A DNA stretch of 14,658 nucleotides, taken from contig JAKAWM010000014.1 of the NCBI GenBank assembly GCA_021827285.1, forward strand, positions 1 through 14,658, given 5' to 3'. This DNA comes from Actinomycetes bacterium. Lineage in GTDB: Bacteria; Actinomycetota; Acidimicrobiia; Acidimicrobiales; Palsa-688. Of the stretch, positions 5,438-12,629 are shown piece by piece (within the stretch, counting starts at the first letter, position 1; each line of letters starts with the position of its first letter). The translations under genes were made by a program, and so were the position numbers. A model generated the notes under the pieces. It did not search any database, was not told the origin of the DNA, and worked only from the letters and a program-made list of their open reading frames with translations.

Positions 5438-7438
5438 TCAAGTGAGGCGTACGAGCAGGAGTGCCAGGTCGTCGCGGCGGTCGCCCGGAGGCAGAGTGTT
5501 GGTTATGGCCAGGTCAGCCACCTTTTCCAAGCTAACCCGTGGTTTGGTCCGTCCCGGGTTGGCGCCGTCACGGACCGGCCGGCCGGAAATTAGCTCACTC
5601 AGCTCGTCCAAGGTGCGGGCCAGCCGCCCAAGCCCCTCGTCCAGGTTGGACCCGGGCTCTTCGACCAAGCCGTCCGTAAAGAGGGCAAGGGTGGCACCCT
5701 CGGGAAGGCGGGCTGATCCTTCGCGCCAGGGCGGCCTACTCCCCGCTACTCCTTCACCATCGTGTACCCCGAAGGGGGGGCCGGTGGGGCCGGGAAGTTC
5801 ACGCGCCCGTTCGCCGGGAGCAATCATCAGTGCAGGCGGGTGTCCTACCCTTACCGACGTCAACAACCGGGTCTTGGGGAAGAGCTGCAGGTAGAGCATG
5901 GTCACTAGGCGGGTGGCGCCAGATTTGTGCAGGAAGCGGTCGACCCTTTCGGCCACCTGAGCGGGAGAGTGGCCCTCTTGGGCGAACGCTCGGACCACGC
6001 TGCGGACTTGTCCCATCAAGGCTGCAGCAGCCACGTCGTGGCCCTCGACGTCACCAATCACGAGGCCGGTCCCGCCTCGAGGCAGTTCCAGCACGTCGTA
6101 CCAGTCGCCTCCCACTTCGCTCCCGCGAGCAGCCGCGCTGTAGCGGGCCACTATCTCCAAACCCGGGATGGGGCGGAGGTCCGTGGGTAGGAGGTTGCGC
6201 TGGAACGCAAGCGCGGCTGTGCGCTGCTCGTCGAAGTCTCGGGCGTGTGCCAGAGCCAACGAGGCGCGATCAGCGAGTTCGTCCAGCAGTGCCCGCTCAC
6301 GAGGTGTGTAGGCGGGCGCTCCCGTGCTGCGGATGACGGAGAGGGCTCCTAGCCTCCTCGCCCCGACCAGCAGGGGTACGACCAGATAAGGGCCAGGCCG
6401 GAGCCGGCGGATGATAGCCGCGTGACGGCGTCCTGCCGATGAGCGCGCCAGTTCTTCTACGTCGAAGGTGCCCGTGGCCGGCCGGCCGGTGCGTGCGACG
6501 CGGTAGGCGATGCTCTCCTCATTTGGGCCGCCCCCCGTCACCCGGGGAAAGCTCAGTAGCTCCTCCAATACGGGCTGGAGCCTCGCCTCTTTATGCGACC
6601 CCGCCAGGCGCTTGAGCGAGCTGTTCGGCTCCCAAAGGTCTACGACCGAACATCCCCCGAGCAGGTCAGCCCCTACCCTGGTCACCGATCGACCCGTCTC
6701 TTCGAGGTCTAGCGACCGGGATAGTTCAGTCGCGATGCGAGCGATCAAGGCGGCCCGCTGTGCTCTCTCGGTGGCTACCCTGGCCGCGGTGATGTCGCGA
6801 GCAAGGACCAGCACGCCCCACGCCGATCCCGCCTTGTCGGTCAACCTGGTGAACGAAACGTCAAAGGCGCGTTGTTCCATCGGGCTGGCCGCCGTGGGAT
6901 CTTGGCGAACCTCCAACGGCATGCCGGGGACATAGACGGCTCCTCCCTCTCGCCACGCCCTGTCTAGCTGGGGCCCCCAGTCCTGTAGCTCTGGGAACGC
7001 TTTCCCATAGCTCACCTCGAGGGGACGTTCGCCCAGTAGGTTGGCCAGGGCGTGGTTGTAGTAGGCGAGCAAGTGGCCCGGTCCCGAGAAGACGGCCACA
7101 GCCTCGTTCATCTGCTCGATCACCTCGATCAGAGCCGCCCACCCGATGGGCCGCGCGAGCAGGTGGGGAGCCGTTCTGGTTACCGCTCTCCCGGAAAAGG
7201 CTGGCGCTGGCGCAGGCAGCGGGTTCAGCCGACGGCGCTGTTGTGGCCCGGGACCGCCATTGTCGGCGTCCTCGCTTGGACCAAACTCGCTCACTGCTGA
7301 GACGGTAGCCCCGCGCCCGCGCTGAGCACGATCGGATACCTTCAACTTGGCGAGTTTTTCCGCTGCTGTACCCCACGGGGGTCTTCGGCGTGGCCAAGAG
7401 CTGTTCGTGTCGCTCAGTCGGGGAGCCTTTACGGTCAC
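5438..7438 (-). CDS. PAS-GAF-SpoIIE/PP2C serine phosphatase
   Basis: This is a 666-residue multidomain regulator. Residues 1-95 are low-complexity and Arg/Pro-rich. Residues about 100-215 form a PAS-like domain (EVIEQMNEAVAVF, then NHALANLLGE, ending GVLVLARDIT). Residues about 230-395 form a GAF domain (LIARIATELSRSLDLEE, then VVPLLVGARRLGALSV). Residues 410-666 form a SpoIIE-type PP2C phosphatase: FQRNLLP, GGDWYD (443-448), IGDVEGHDVAAAALM, FTDGLVE (587-593) and RRDDLALLL (654-662). The metal-binding Asp residues D445, D463, D589 and D656/D657 appear intact, so it should be active. Relatives dephosphorylate anti-sigma-factor antagonists; the substrate here is unknown and no STAS or anti-sigma gene is adjacent. 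No membrane segment was seen, so it is probably cytoplasmic. The GTG start at 7438 is uncertain; the PAS domain begins a hundred residues later. It converges on yraN and diverges from comM. Confidence 0.9.
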   Translation of the reverse strand: MTVKAPRLSDTNSSWPRRRPPWGTAAEKLAKLKVSDRAQRGRGATVSAVSEFGPSEDADNGGPGPQQRRRLNPLPAPAPAFSGRAVTRTAPHLLARPIGWAALIEVIEQMNEAVAVFSGPGHLLAYYNHALANLLGERPLEVSYGKAFPELQDWGPQLDRAWREGGAVYVPGMPLEVRQDPTAASPMEQRAFDVSFTRLTDKAGSAWGVLVLARDITAARVATERAQRAALIARIATELSRSLDLEETGRSVTRVGADLLGGCSVVDLWEPNSSLKRLAGSHKEARLQPVLEELLSFPRVTGGGPNEESIAYRVARTGRPATGTFDVEELARSSAGRRHAAIIRRLRPGPYLVVPLLVGARRLGALSVIRSTGAPAYTPRERALLDELADRASLALAHARDFDEQRTAALAFQRNLLPTDLRPIPGLEIVARYSAAARGSEVGGDWYDVLELPRGGTGLVIGDVEGHDVAAAALMGQVRSVVRAFAQEGHSPAQVAERVDRFLHKSGATRLVTMLYLQLFPKTRLLTSVRVGHPPALMIAPGERARELPGPTGPPFGVHDGEGVAGSRPPWREGSARLPEGATLALFTDGLVEEPGSNLDEGLGRLARTLDELSELISGRPVRDGANPGRTKPRVSLEKVADLAITNTLPPGDRRDDLALLLVRLT

Positions 7439-7529
7439 AGGGGCGCGTTACCTTATGGTGCGCTCGTGGCCCCTACGGCCTCCTCACCGCTGATCTGTTG
7501 ATCCTCGAGTAGCCAAGAGAGGTGCGCAC

Positions 7530-9206
7530 ATGCTGGCGACGGTTTCTTCCGCGACGCTGCTGGGTGTCGAAGGCTACCCGGTGGCCGTTGAGGTCCACGT
7601 GACCAACGGCTTTCCCGGGTTTCGCGTGGTCGGGTTGCCCGACGCGTCTTGTCGCGAGGCGCGCGACCGTGTCCGGGCGGCCATCGTCTCCAGCGGGTTC
7701 AGCTGGCCACAGAGGCGGGTGACCGTAAACCTGGCGCCCTCCGGCATGCGCAAGGGAGGTCCCGGTCTGGACCTGGCCATCGCTCTTGGCGTGCTTGCCG
7801 CCGATGGGCAGGTCCAGGCCGATTGCCTTGGTGGCACCGCGTTTTTGGGCGAGCTCGGCCTCGACGGCACGGTACGCAAGATCCCTGGGGTGCTGCCTTT
7901 GGTCGACGCCGCGGGAGAGCCGGCGGTAGTTGTACCGCTGGCGTGCGCACGCGAGGCGAGCCTGGTGCGCCGCAGCGGCGTGTTTGGTGCCACCAGCCTC
8001 AGGTCATTAGTCGAGATCCTGTGGGGGCGAGCCCACTGGCCGGAGGTCGTCCTGGCCCCGCCCCACGCCGAGGGGGGCCCGACGCTCGACCTGGCCGACG
8101 TGCTTGGGCAGCCGCTCGCCCGGCGGGCTATCGAGGTCTCCGCCGCCGGGGCGCACCATCTTCTCCTGGTCGGCCCTGCAGGGGCAGGCAAGACGATGTT
8201 GGCTAGCAGGTTGCCTGGCCTGCTGCCCGACCTGTCGCCGGCTGAAGGATTGGAGGTCGCCAAGATCCATTCGGCTGCCGGGCTCGAGTTGCCCGGCGAC
8301 GGTCTGTGTCTCAGGCCCCCGTTCCGTTGCCCTCACCATGGCGCCTCAGCGGTGGCGCTCATCGGCGGCGGTGGGGTCAGGCTTCGCCCGGGGGAGGTCA
8401 GTTGCGCCCACAACGGTGTTCTTTTTTTGGACGAATTGGCCGAGTTCCCGGGCTCGGTGCTCGACAACCTGCGCCAGCCCCTTGAAGAGGGGCGGGTGGT
8501 GGTCTGCCGGGCCAGTGCTGCGGTGGCCTTCCCGGCGCGCTTCTTGCTGGTCGCCGCCATGAACGCCTGTCGCTGCGGGGCAGACGGGGCGCCCGGTTCG
8601 TGCCGGTGCCGGGAGTCTGACCGTGAGCGTTACCGCGCTCGGGTCTCCGGGCCCCTGCTCGACCGCTTCGACCTACGCGTCCGGGTGCGCCAGCCCGAGG
8701 TGGGTGCCCTCTTAGCCCCGCGCCCCGAGGCGGGCCGAACCGGTGCCGAGGAGCCCACCTCCAAGGTGGCCGCCCGGGTGGCCGAGGCCCGCCGGCGGGC
8801 CCGCGAGCGCGGGGTGCGGGCTAACAGCGACCTGGCGCCGTGGCGGCTGGACGAGCTCGCCCCCATAGGTGCTCCGGCGCGGCGGTTGCTGGAGAGGCGC
8901 TTGCGTGAGGGCTTGTTATCGGCCCGGGGCCTGCACCGGGTGCGCAGGGTGGCCCTGACCGTGGCCGACCTGGCCGGGGACGAGGGGCCGCTCAGCGAGG
9001 AGCACGTCCTTTTAGCCCTGGCCCTTCGCGGGCAGGGGGTCCTGGCTGATGACGACTCGGGCTTCGGCCCGTGCTTGGGCGGCTCTGCACCGGGCTCGGG
9101 CGGCTTTTCACCGGGCCTGGGCGGTGCAAGGTCGGGGCTTGGCGCCTTCCAGGTTGACCCCTCGCCACCGGCCGAGGCCCGGGCCTGCGCGGCGGGTGCG
9201 CCATGA
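7530..9206 (+). CDS. comM: ComM/YifB family Mg-chelatase-like AAA+ ATPase
   Basis: ComM is a hexameric helicase that promotes branch migration during natural transformation. The N-terminal Lon-protease-like domain shows PGFRVVGLPDASCREARDRV and NLAPSGMRKGGPGLDLAIAL (68-87). The AAA+ domain carries Walker A GPAGAGKT (215-222), Walker B VLFLDE (298-303), a sensor Asn (N345) and SGPLLDRFDL with the arginine finger. A Cys cluster follows N345 (C347, C349, C358, C360). The C-terminal domain ends near residue 503. The protein is 558 residues against about 500-510 usual, because of a Gly/Ser/Pro-rich tail with three 7-residue repeats. AAGAGAGG at 7515-7522 is a good ribosome binding site for ATG 7530. 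Its TGA overlaps the ATG of dprA, so the two are probably cotranscribed. Confidence 0.95.
   Translation: MLATVSSATLLGVEGYPVAVEVHVTNGFPGFRVVGLPDASCREARDRVRAAIVSSGFSWPQRRVTVNLAPSGMRKGGPGLDLAIALGVLAADGQVQADCLGGTAFLGELGLDGTVRKIPGVLPLVDAAGEPAVVVPLACAREASLVRRSGVFGATSLRSLVEILWGRAHWPEVVLAPPHAEGGPTLDLADVLGQPLARRAIEVSAAGAHHLLLVGPAGAGKTMLASRLPGLLPDLSPAEGLEVAKIHSAAGLELPGDGLCLRPPFRCPHHGASAVALIGGGGVRLRPGEVSCAHNGVLFLDELAEFPGSVLDNLRQPLEEGRVVVCRASAAVAFPARFLLVAAMNACRCGADGAPGSCRCRESDRERYRARVSGPLLDRFDLRVRVRQPEVGALLAPRPEAGRTGAEEPTSKVAARVAEARRRARERGVRANSDLAPWRLDELAPIGAPARRLLERRLREGLLSARGLHRVRRVALTVADLAGDEGPLSEEHVLLALALRGQGVLADDDSGFGPCLGGSAPGSGGFSPGLGGARSGLGAFQVDPSPPAEARACAAGAP
9075..9137 (+). repeat. Imperfect 21-bp tandem repeat in the comM tail
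   Basis: Three consecutive 21-bp units (9075-9095, 9096-9116, 9117-9137) encode LGGSAPG, SGGFSPG and LGGARSG; another LGA follows. The first two units are very similar in DNA, and the third has diverged. The repeat stays in frame and lies after the conserved ComM C-terminal domain, so it forms a flexible glycine-rich extension. Confidence 0.8.
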
Positions 9207-10534
9207 GCACTGGCCTCGGCCAGACCCGACGCAGTACCTCCCCGTTACCGCCGGGGGCCTTCGCTGCCGCCCTGGCGGCCCTGCCCGGGGCAGGGCCGGC
9301 CTGGCTGGTCGGGGTGCTGGCCCCCGGCGGGCACCCGCAGAGCCCCGAACGGGCCTGGGGCGAGCTCCTCGCGGGGCGCCTGGCCCCGCCCCGGCCAAGG
9401 CGGGCCACGACTGGGGCGGGGAGCGGGCCGCAGGGCCTGCGCGTCTCGCCATTGGCACCGGCCGGTCAGACGCCCCCGGACGCACCATCAGGGTGGCCGG
9501 GGCTCAGTCCTGATGCCCCGGCTCGCACCTGGCGCCGCTGCCAGGCCGCCGAGGCCCAGGTCAGCTGGTTCGGCGCTTCGGGCTACCCCGCCGCTCTGGC
9601 CGGGGGCCCTTCCCCTCCAGGGGTGCTGTTCTTTGTGGGCGAGCTGGCCTTATTGGAGAGGCCCTGCGTGGCTCTGGTGGGTACCCGCCGCTGCACCCCC
9701 GAGGGCCGGGAGGTGGCCTACCGGCTCGCCTACGACTTGGCTGCCGCCGGCGTCGCCGTGGTGTCGGGGCTGGCAGCCGGCATCGACGGGGCCGCCCACG
9801 CCGGTGCCCTGGCCGCTGCCCAGGCGGGGGCGGCCGGCTCGACCGTGGGCGTGGCTGCCAGCGGCGTCGATGTGCCCTACCCGGCCAAGCACGCCGCCCT
9901 GTGGCGCCAGGTCTGCCGGCAGGGCGTCGTCATCTCTGAGTCCCCGCCCGGTCAGCCGGCCCAGTCCTGGCGCTTCCCCTCCCGCAACCGGCTGATCGCT
10001 GGCCTGTCCCGTATCGTCGTGGTGGTGGAGTCTCACATCCAGGGCGGCTCCTGGCACACCGTCGAGGCGGCGCTCCAGCGGGGCGTAGAGGTGGCTGGGG
10101 TCCCTGGGCCCGTCTTGAGCCCAGCCTCGGCAGGCACCAACCTGCTCCTGAGAGAGGGCGCCCTCCTCGTCCGAAACGCCGACGACGTGCTTGAAGCTAT
10201 GGGTCTCGGGGCAAGCCCGGCCGTACAGCCATCCCTGCTCCCACCCCGCCCGTCCAGCCCGTGCGCCGGAGGCTCGGCCAGCCCGAGAGCCGGCGGCCTC
10301 GGCGACGAAGGGACCGCTGTTCCAGCCCGGGGTACTCACGAGCCGCCCGGGCCCCTGGGGCCGCTCGAGCGCACGGTCTACCAGGCTCTCGGCCGGAGGC
10401 CGCAGACGGTGGACGACCTGGTGGAACGCTGCGGGCTCCCCCTGGGGGCAGTGCTGATCGCCCTTGAGCACTTGGGGGAGCAGGGCGCCGCCACCCACCA
10501 TGCTGGTTGGTGGGCGCGCGCCTACCGGCGCTAG
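9203..10534 (+). CDS. dprA: DNA-processing protein DprA
   Basis: DprA binds incoming single-stranded DNA and loads RecA during transformation; it is also widespread in bacteria not known to be transformable. A short helix-hairpin-like N-terminus (AALAALPGAGPAWLVG, about 22-37) is followed by a Pro/Ala/Gly-rich linker (60-110). The Rossmann-like core (about 120-335) has VALVGTRRCTPEG, VVSGLAAGIDGAAHAGAL, GVDVPYPAKH, SESPPG, FPSRNRLIAGLS and VPGPVLSPASAGTN. A second low-complexity linker (340-383) leads to a C-terminal winged helix (384-440, LERTVYQALGRRPQTVDDL). Total length is 443, longer than the usual 300-400 because of the linkers. The segment VESHIQGGSWHTVEAA replaces the more usual SGALxTA-type motif; I think this variant occurs in other actinobacterial DprA proteins. 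ATG 9203 overlaps the comM stop. Confidence 0.95.
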   Translation: MSTGLGQTRRSTSPLPPGAFAAALAALPGAGPAWLVGVLAPGGHPQSPERAWGELLAGRLAPPRPRRATTGAGSGPQGLRVSPLAPAGQTPPDAPSGWPGLSPDAPARTWRRCQAAEAQVSWFGASGYPAALAGGPSPPGVLFFVGELALLERPCVALVGTRRCTPEGREVAYRLAYDLAAAGVAVVSGLAAGIDGAAHAGALAAAQAGAAGSTVGVAASGVDVPYPAKHAALWRQVCRQGVVISESPPGQPAQSWRFPSRNRLIAGLSRIVVVVESHIQGGSWHTVEAALQRGVEVAGVPGPVLSPASAGTNLLLREGALLVRNADDVLEAMGLGASPAVQPSLLPPRPSSPCAGGSASPRAGGLGDEGTAVPARGTHEPPGPLGPLERTVYQALGRRPQTVDDLVERCGLPLGAVLIALEHLGEQGAATHHAGWWARAYRR

Positions 10535-10590
10535 CGCCGCCGGGGCCTTCGCGCAGGTACGGCGGCCACAACGACTACGATTGAGCGGCG

Positions 10591-11670
10591 ATGGGTTCCG
10601 TTGTTCGCGCGCAGAGTGATCATGCGTCGGCGAAGAACGGAGAGGGCAGTATCGGGTCGGCTCCAACAGCAAGAGCAGAACTTGGGGAGCTGCCCACACG
10701 CCGACCGACGCGCCGATCCCCGGCCGATCAAGGTGATTGGTCCGCCGAACCACGCGAGCCCGGTGGACCACCGCCATCTGTCAATCCGGGCCCCTGGCAG
10801 GTTGGCAGGTGGGTGACTTCGTTGGCGGATCTGGCGGCAGAGACGGTGCGGGCGTACCAGCAAGCGGTCTACTCGTTCATTACTTGGGCTGAACGGGCGG
10901 GGTTGAGCGGCCCAGAGGATGTGGACCGGCTGGTCCTGCGGCGTTACCTCGCCTACCTTGCCACCCGTCGTTACGCTCGGCGCACGGTTGCCCTGAGGGC
11001 AGCGGCGCTCAGGCGTTACTTCTCCTGGGCGCATGAGCAAGGAGTTCTGGCCGGCGACCCGAGCGCCCGGCTATCCGCACCGTCGGGCGAAGGCCGCCTC
11101 CCCCGGCCGTTATCCCGGGCTGAGGTTTCCGCGCTGCTCGATCATCCTCCGCCACGAGCCACGGAGGTCCCGGACGCGGTGCGCCTGCGCGACGACGCAG
11201 TCTTGGAGCTGTTCTACGGTAGCGGGCTTCGGGTGAGCGAGCTTTGCGCGCTCAACCCAGCTGATGTGGACTTGACGGCAGGGTGGGCCACGGTGTGGGG
11301 TAAGGGTTCCAAGCAGAGGCGGGTGCCCGTCTCGGAAAACGCTCTCCACGCCCTTCGCAAGTGGCTTGACCAGGGTCGTCCCACCATGTTAAAGCCCTCT
11401 TCCCCTGAGCCCGCCCTGTTCTTGAACCTACCGGGCCGGCGCCTCGGCTCCCGCGATGTCCGCAGGCTGCTAGACCGGCGAGCTGCTTCCCCCACCTACC
11501 CGCACGCGCTTAGGCACAGCTTCGCCACACATCTGCTTGACGGCGGTGCCGACCTCAGGGTGGTACAGGAGCTCCTCGGCCACACCTCTTTGCGAACCAC
11601 CCAGGTCTACACCCATGTCAGCAAAGAACGGCTGCTGGCTGTGTACAGCCATTCCCACCCGAGGGCCTGA
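10591..11670 (+). CDS. xerC: Tyrosine recombinase, XerC/XerD type
   Basis: Xer recombinases resolve chromosome dimers at dif with help from FtsK. The N-terminal SAM-like core-binding domain (about 70-155) contains AAETVRAYQQAVYSFITWA. The catalytic domain has all expected residues: R214 in GSGLRVSELCAL, a Lys in GKGSKQRRVP (237-246), H305 and R308 in HALRHSFATHLL, H331 in LLGHTSLRTTQ and nucleophile Y340 in VYTHV. Length is 359 against about 300 for the family, owing to about 65 extra N-terminal residues of low complexity. No in-frame GTG or TTG occurs between ATG 10591 and GTG 10813 (residue 75), and the latter would cut into the first helix, so ATG 10591 is kept. TACGAT nine bases before that ATG resembles a -10 box. 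A xerC gene occupies the same neighbourhood in Mycobacterium. The XerC versus XerD choice rests on that context. Confidence 0.88.
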   Translation: MGSVVRAQSDHASAKNGEGSIGSAPTARAELGELPTRRPTRRSPADQGDWSAEPREPGGPPPSVNPGPWQVGRWVTSLADLAAETVRAYQQAVYSFITWAERAGLSGPEDVDRLVLRRYLAYLATRRYARRTVALRAAALRRYFSWAHEQGVLAGDPSARLSAPSGEGRLPRPLSRAEVSALLDHPPPRATEVPDAVRLRDDAVLELFYGSGLRVSELCALNPADVDLTAGWATVWGKGSKQRRVPVSENALHALRKWLDQGRPTMLKPSSPEPALFLNLPGRRLGSRDVRRLLDRRAASPTYPHALRHSFATHLLDGGADLRVVQELLGHTSLRTTQVYTHVSKERLLAVYSHSHPRA

Positions 11671-12452
11671 TGGAGACGGACGAGGCCACGGTATCACCCG
11701 ATGAGCTATGGGCGGAGTACAAACGAACCGGTTCGCGCGACCTGCGTGACGAACTGATCGTCCGTTACTCGCCCCTGGTCAAGTACGTAGCCGGCCGAGT
11801 GTCCGTCGGTCTGCCCCACAGCATCGAGCAGTGCGACCTGGTGAGCTACGGGATCTTCGGGTTGATCGACGCCATCGAGAAGTTCGATACCGAGCGGGCC
11901 ATAAAGTTCGAGACCTACGCCATCACCCGCATCAAGGGGGCCATCATCGATGAACTTCGCAGCATCGACTGGGTCCCCCGCTCGGTCCGAGCCAAGGCGC
12001 GAGCCATTGAAAAGGCCTATGCCAAGTTGGAAGGCCAGCTGCTACGAACGCCGTCTGATAGCGAGCTGGCTTCCGAGCTCGGCATCAGCGAGGAAGAGCT
12101 TCAGGCCCAGTTCTCCCAGATTTCCTTCGTAGGCATCGTGGCCCTCGATGAGGTCCTCTCGGGGGGCGAGCGGGGCGAGGCGACGACGCTCGGGGATACC
12201 CTCCCCGACCGAGGCGATGGCCCCATGGCCGCCTTCGAGGTGGAGGAGATGAAGCAAGTCTTGGCCGGTGCCATCAACCGCTTGGGCGACCGGGAAAAGA
12301 TCGTACTGACGCTGTATTACTATGAGGGGCTGACGCTCGCCGAAATCGGGCAGGTTTTGGGGGTCACTGAGAGCCGCGTGTGCCAGATCCACACCAAGGC
12401 GGTGCTGCAACTGCGCGCCCGCATGTCGGTGACCGACAAGGAGCCCGTTTAG
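11670..12452 (+). CDS. whiG: Sigma factor of the WhiG/FliA (SigD) class
   Basis: This is a 260-residue group 3 sigma-70 factor. Region 2 is clear: SPLVKYVAGRVSVGLP (34-49), CDLVSYGIFGLIDAIEKFD (55-73) and ETYAITRIKGAIIDELRSID (81-100), then WVPRSVR. Region 3 spans about 115-165 (SDSELASELGISEEEL). Region 4 carries the helix-turn-helix LTLAEIGQVLGVTESRVCQIH (221-241). In Streptomyces, WhiG at this locus starts spore formation and is held by an anti-sigma factor; FliA relatives drive flagellar genes. Which role applies here cannot be decided, since no target or anti-sigma gene is visible. The start ATG 11670 overlaps the xerC stop by one base (TGATG), so the two are likely translationally coupled. 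A direct repeat spans its stop codon. Confidence 0.9.
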   Translation: METDEATVSPDELWAEYKRTGSRDLRDELIVRYSPLVKYVAGRVSVGLPHSIEQCDLVSYGIFGLIDAIEKFDTERAIKFETYAITRIKGAIIDELRSIDWVPRSVRAKARAIEKAYAKLEGQLLRTPSDSELASELGISEEELQAQFSQISFVGIVALDEVLSGGERGEATTLGDTLPDRGDGPMAAFEVEEMKQVLAGAINRLGDREKIVLTLYYYEGLTLAEIGQVLGVTESRVCQIHTKAVLQLRARMSVTDKEPV

Positions 12453-12483
12453 TACCTGCAGCGCCTTTAGTACCTGGGACGCC
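12448..12483. repeat. Imperfect 18-bp tandem duplication at the whiG stop codon
   Basis: TTTAGTACCTGCAGCGCC (12448-12465) is followed directly by TTTAGTACCTGGGACGCC (12466-12483); 15 of 18 bases agree. The first copy contains the TAG stop of the sigma-factor gene and the second places another TAG downstream. It looks like a local duplication. Confidence 0.75.
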
Positions 12484-12523
12484 GGCGGGTGCGCGCCCGG
12501 CCTACGCGCTAGGCTGTCGGGTA

Positions 12524-12587
12524 CCCTCGGGCTTTCGAGGGCCACCAATCCGTCCCAGGCGTGTCCACGGTCGCCGCGGTTTCGCGG
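12524..12587 (+). promoter_or_regulatory. Hairpin-bearing leader of rpsB
   Basis: Within the 177-bp gap before rpsB two clean stem-loops can be drawn. CCCTCG (12524-12529) pairs with CGAGGG (12536-12541) around a 6-base loop. CCGCG (12574-12578) pairs with CGCGG (12583-12587) around GTTT. Neither has a following T-run, so they are not ordinary terminators. In other bacteria rpsB leaders bind S2 and repress rpsB-tsf translation. That this leader does the same is inference, and I do not recognise a described motif. Confidence 0.35.
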
Positions 12588-12617
12588 TGCAAGCGCCCTG
12601 GGAGACTAGCAACCGAT

Positions 12618-12624
12618 GGAGGAG
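12618..12624 (+). promoter_or_regulatory. Strong Shine-Dalgarno that fixes the rpsB start
   Basis: GGAGGAG lies five bases before ATG 12630. It decides this start over an in-frame ATG at 12561, whose extra 23 residues do not resemble S2. Confidence 0.85.
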
Positions 12625-12629
12625 ACACG

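Noticed and set aside
9650..10777. 375-codon minus-strand open frame opposite dprA and the start of xerC
   Set aside because: Long antisense frames are expected at this GC content; the plus strand encodes a full DprA core with all motifs.
12561..12629. Upstream ATG extending rpsB by 23 residues
   Set aside because: The added sequence does not resemble S2, while GGAGGAG stands at the right distance before ATG 12630.
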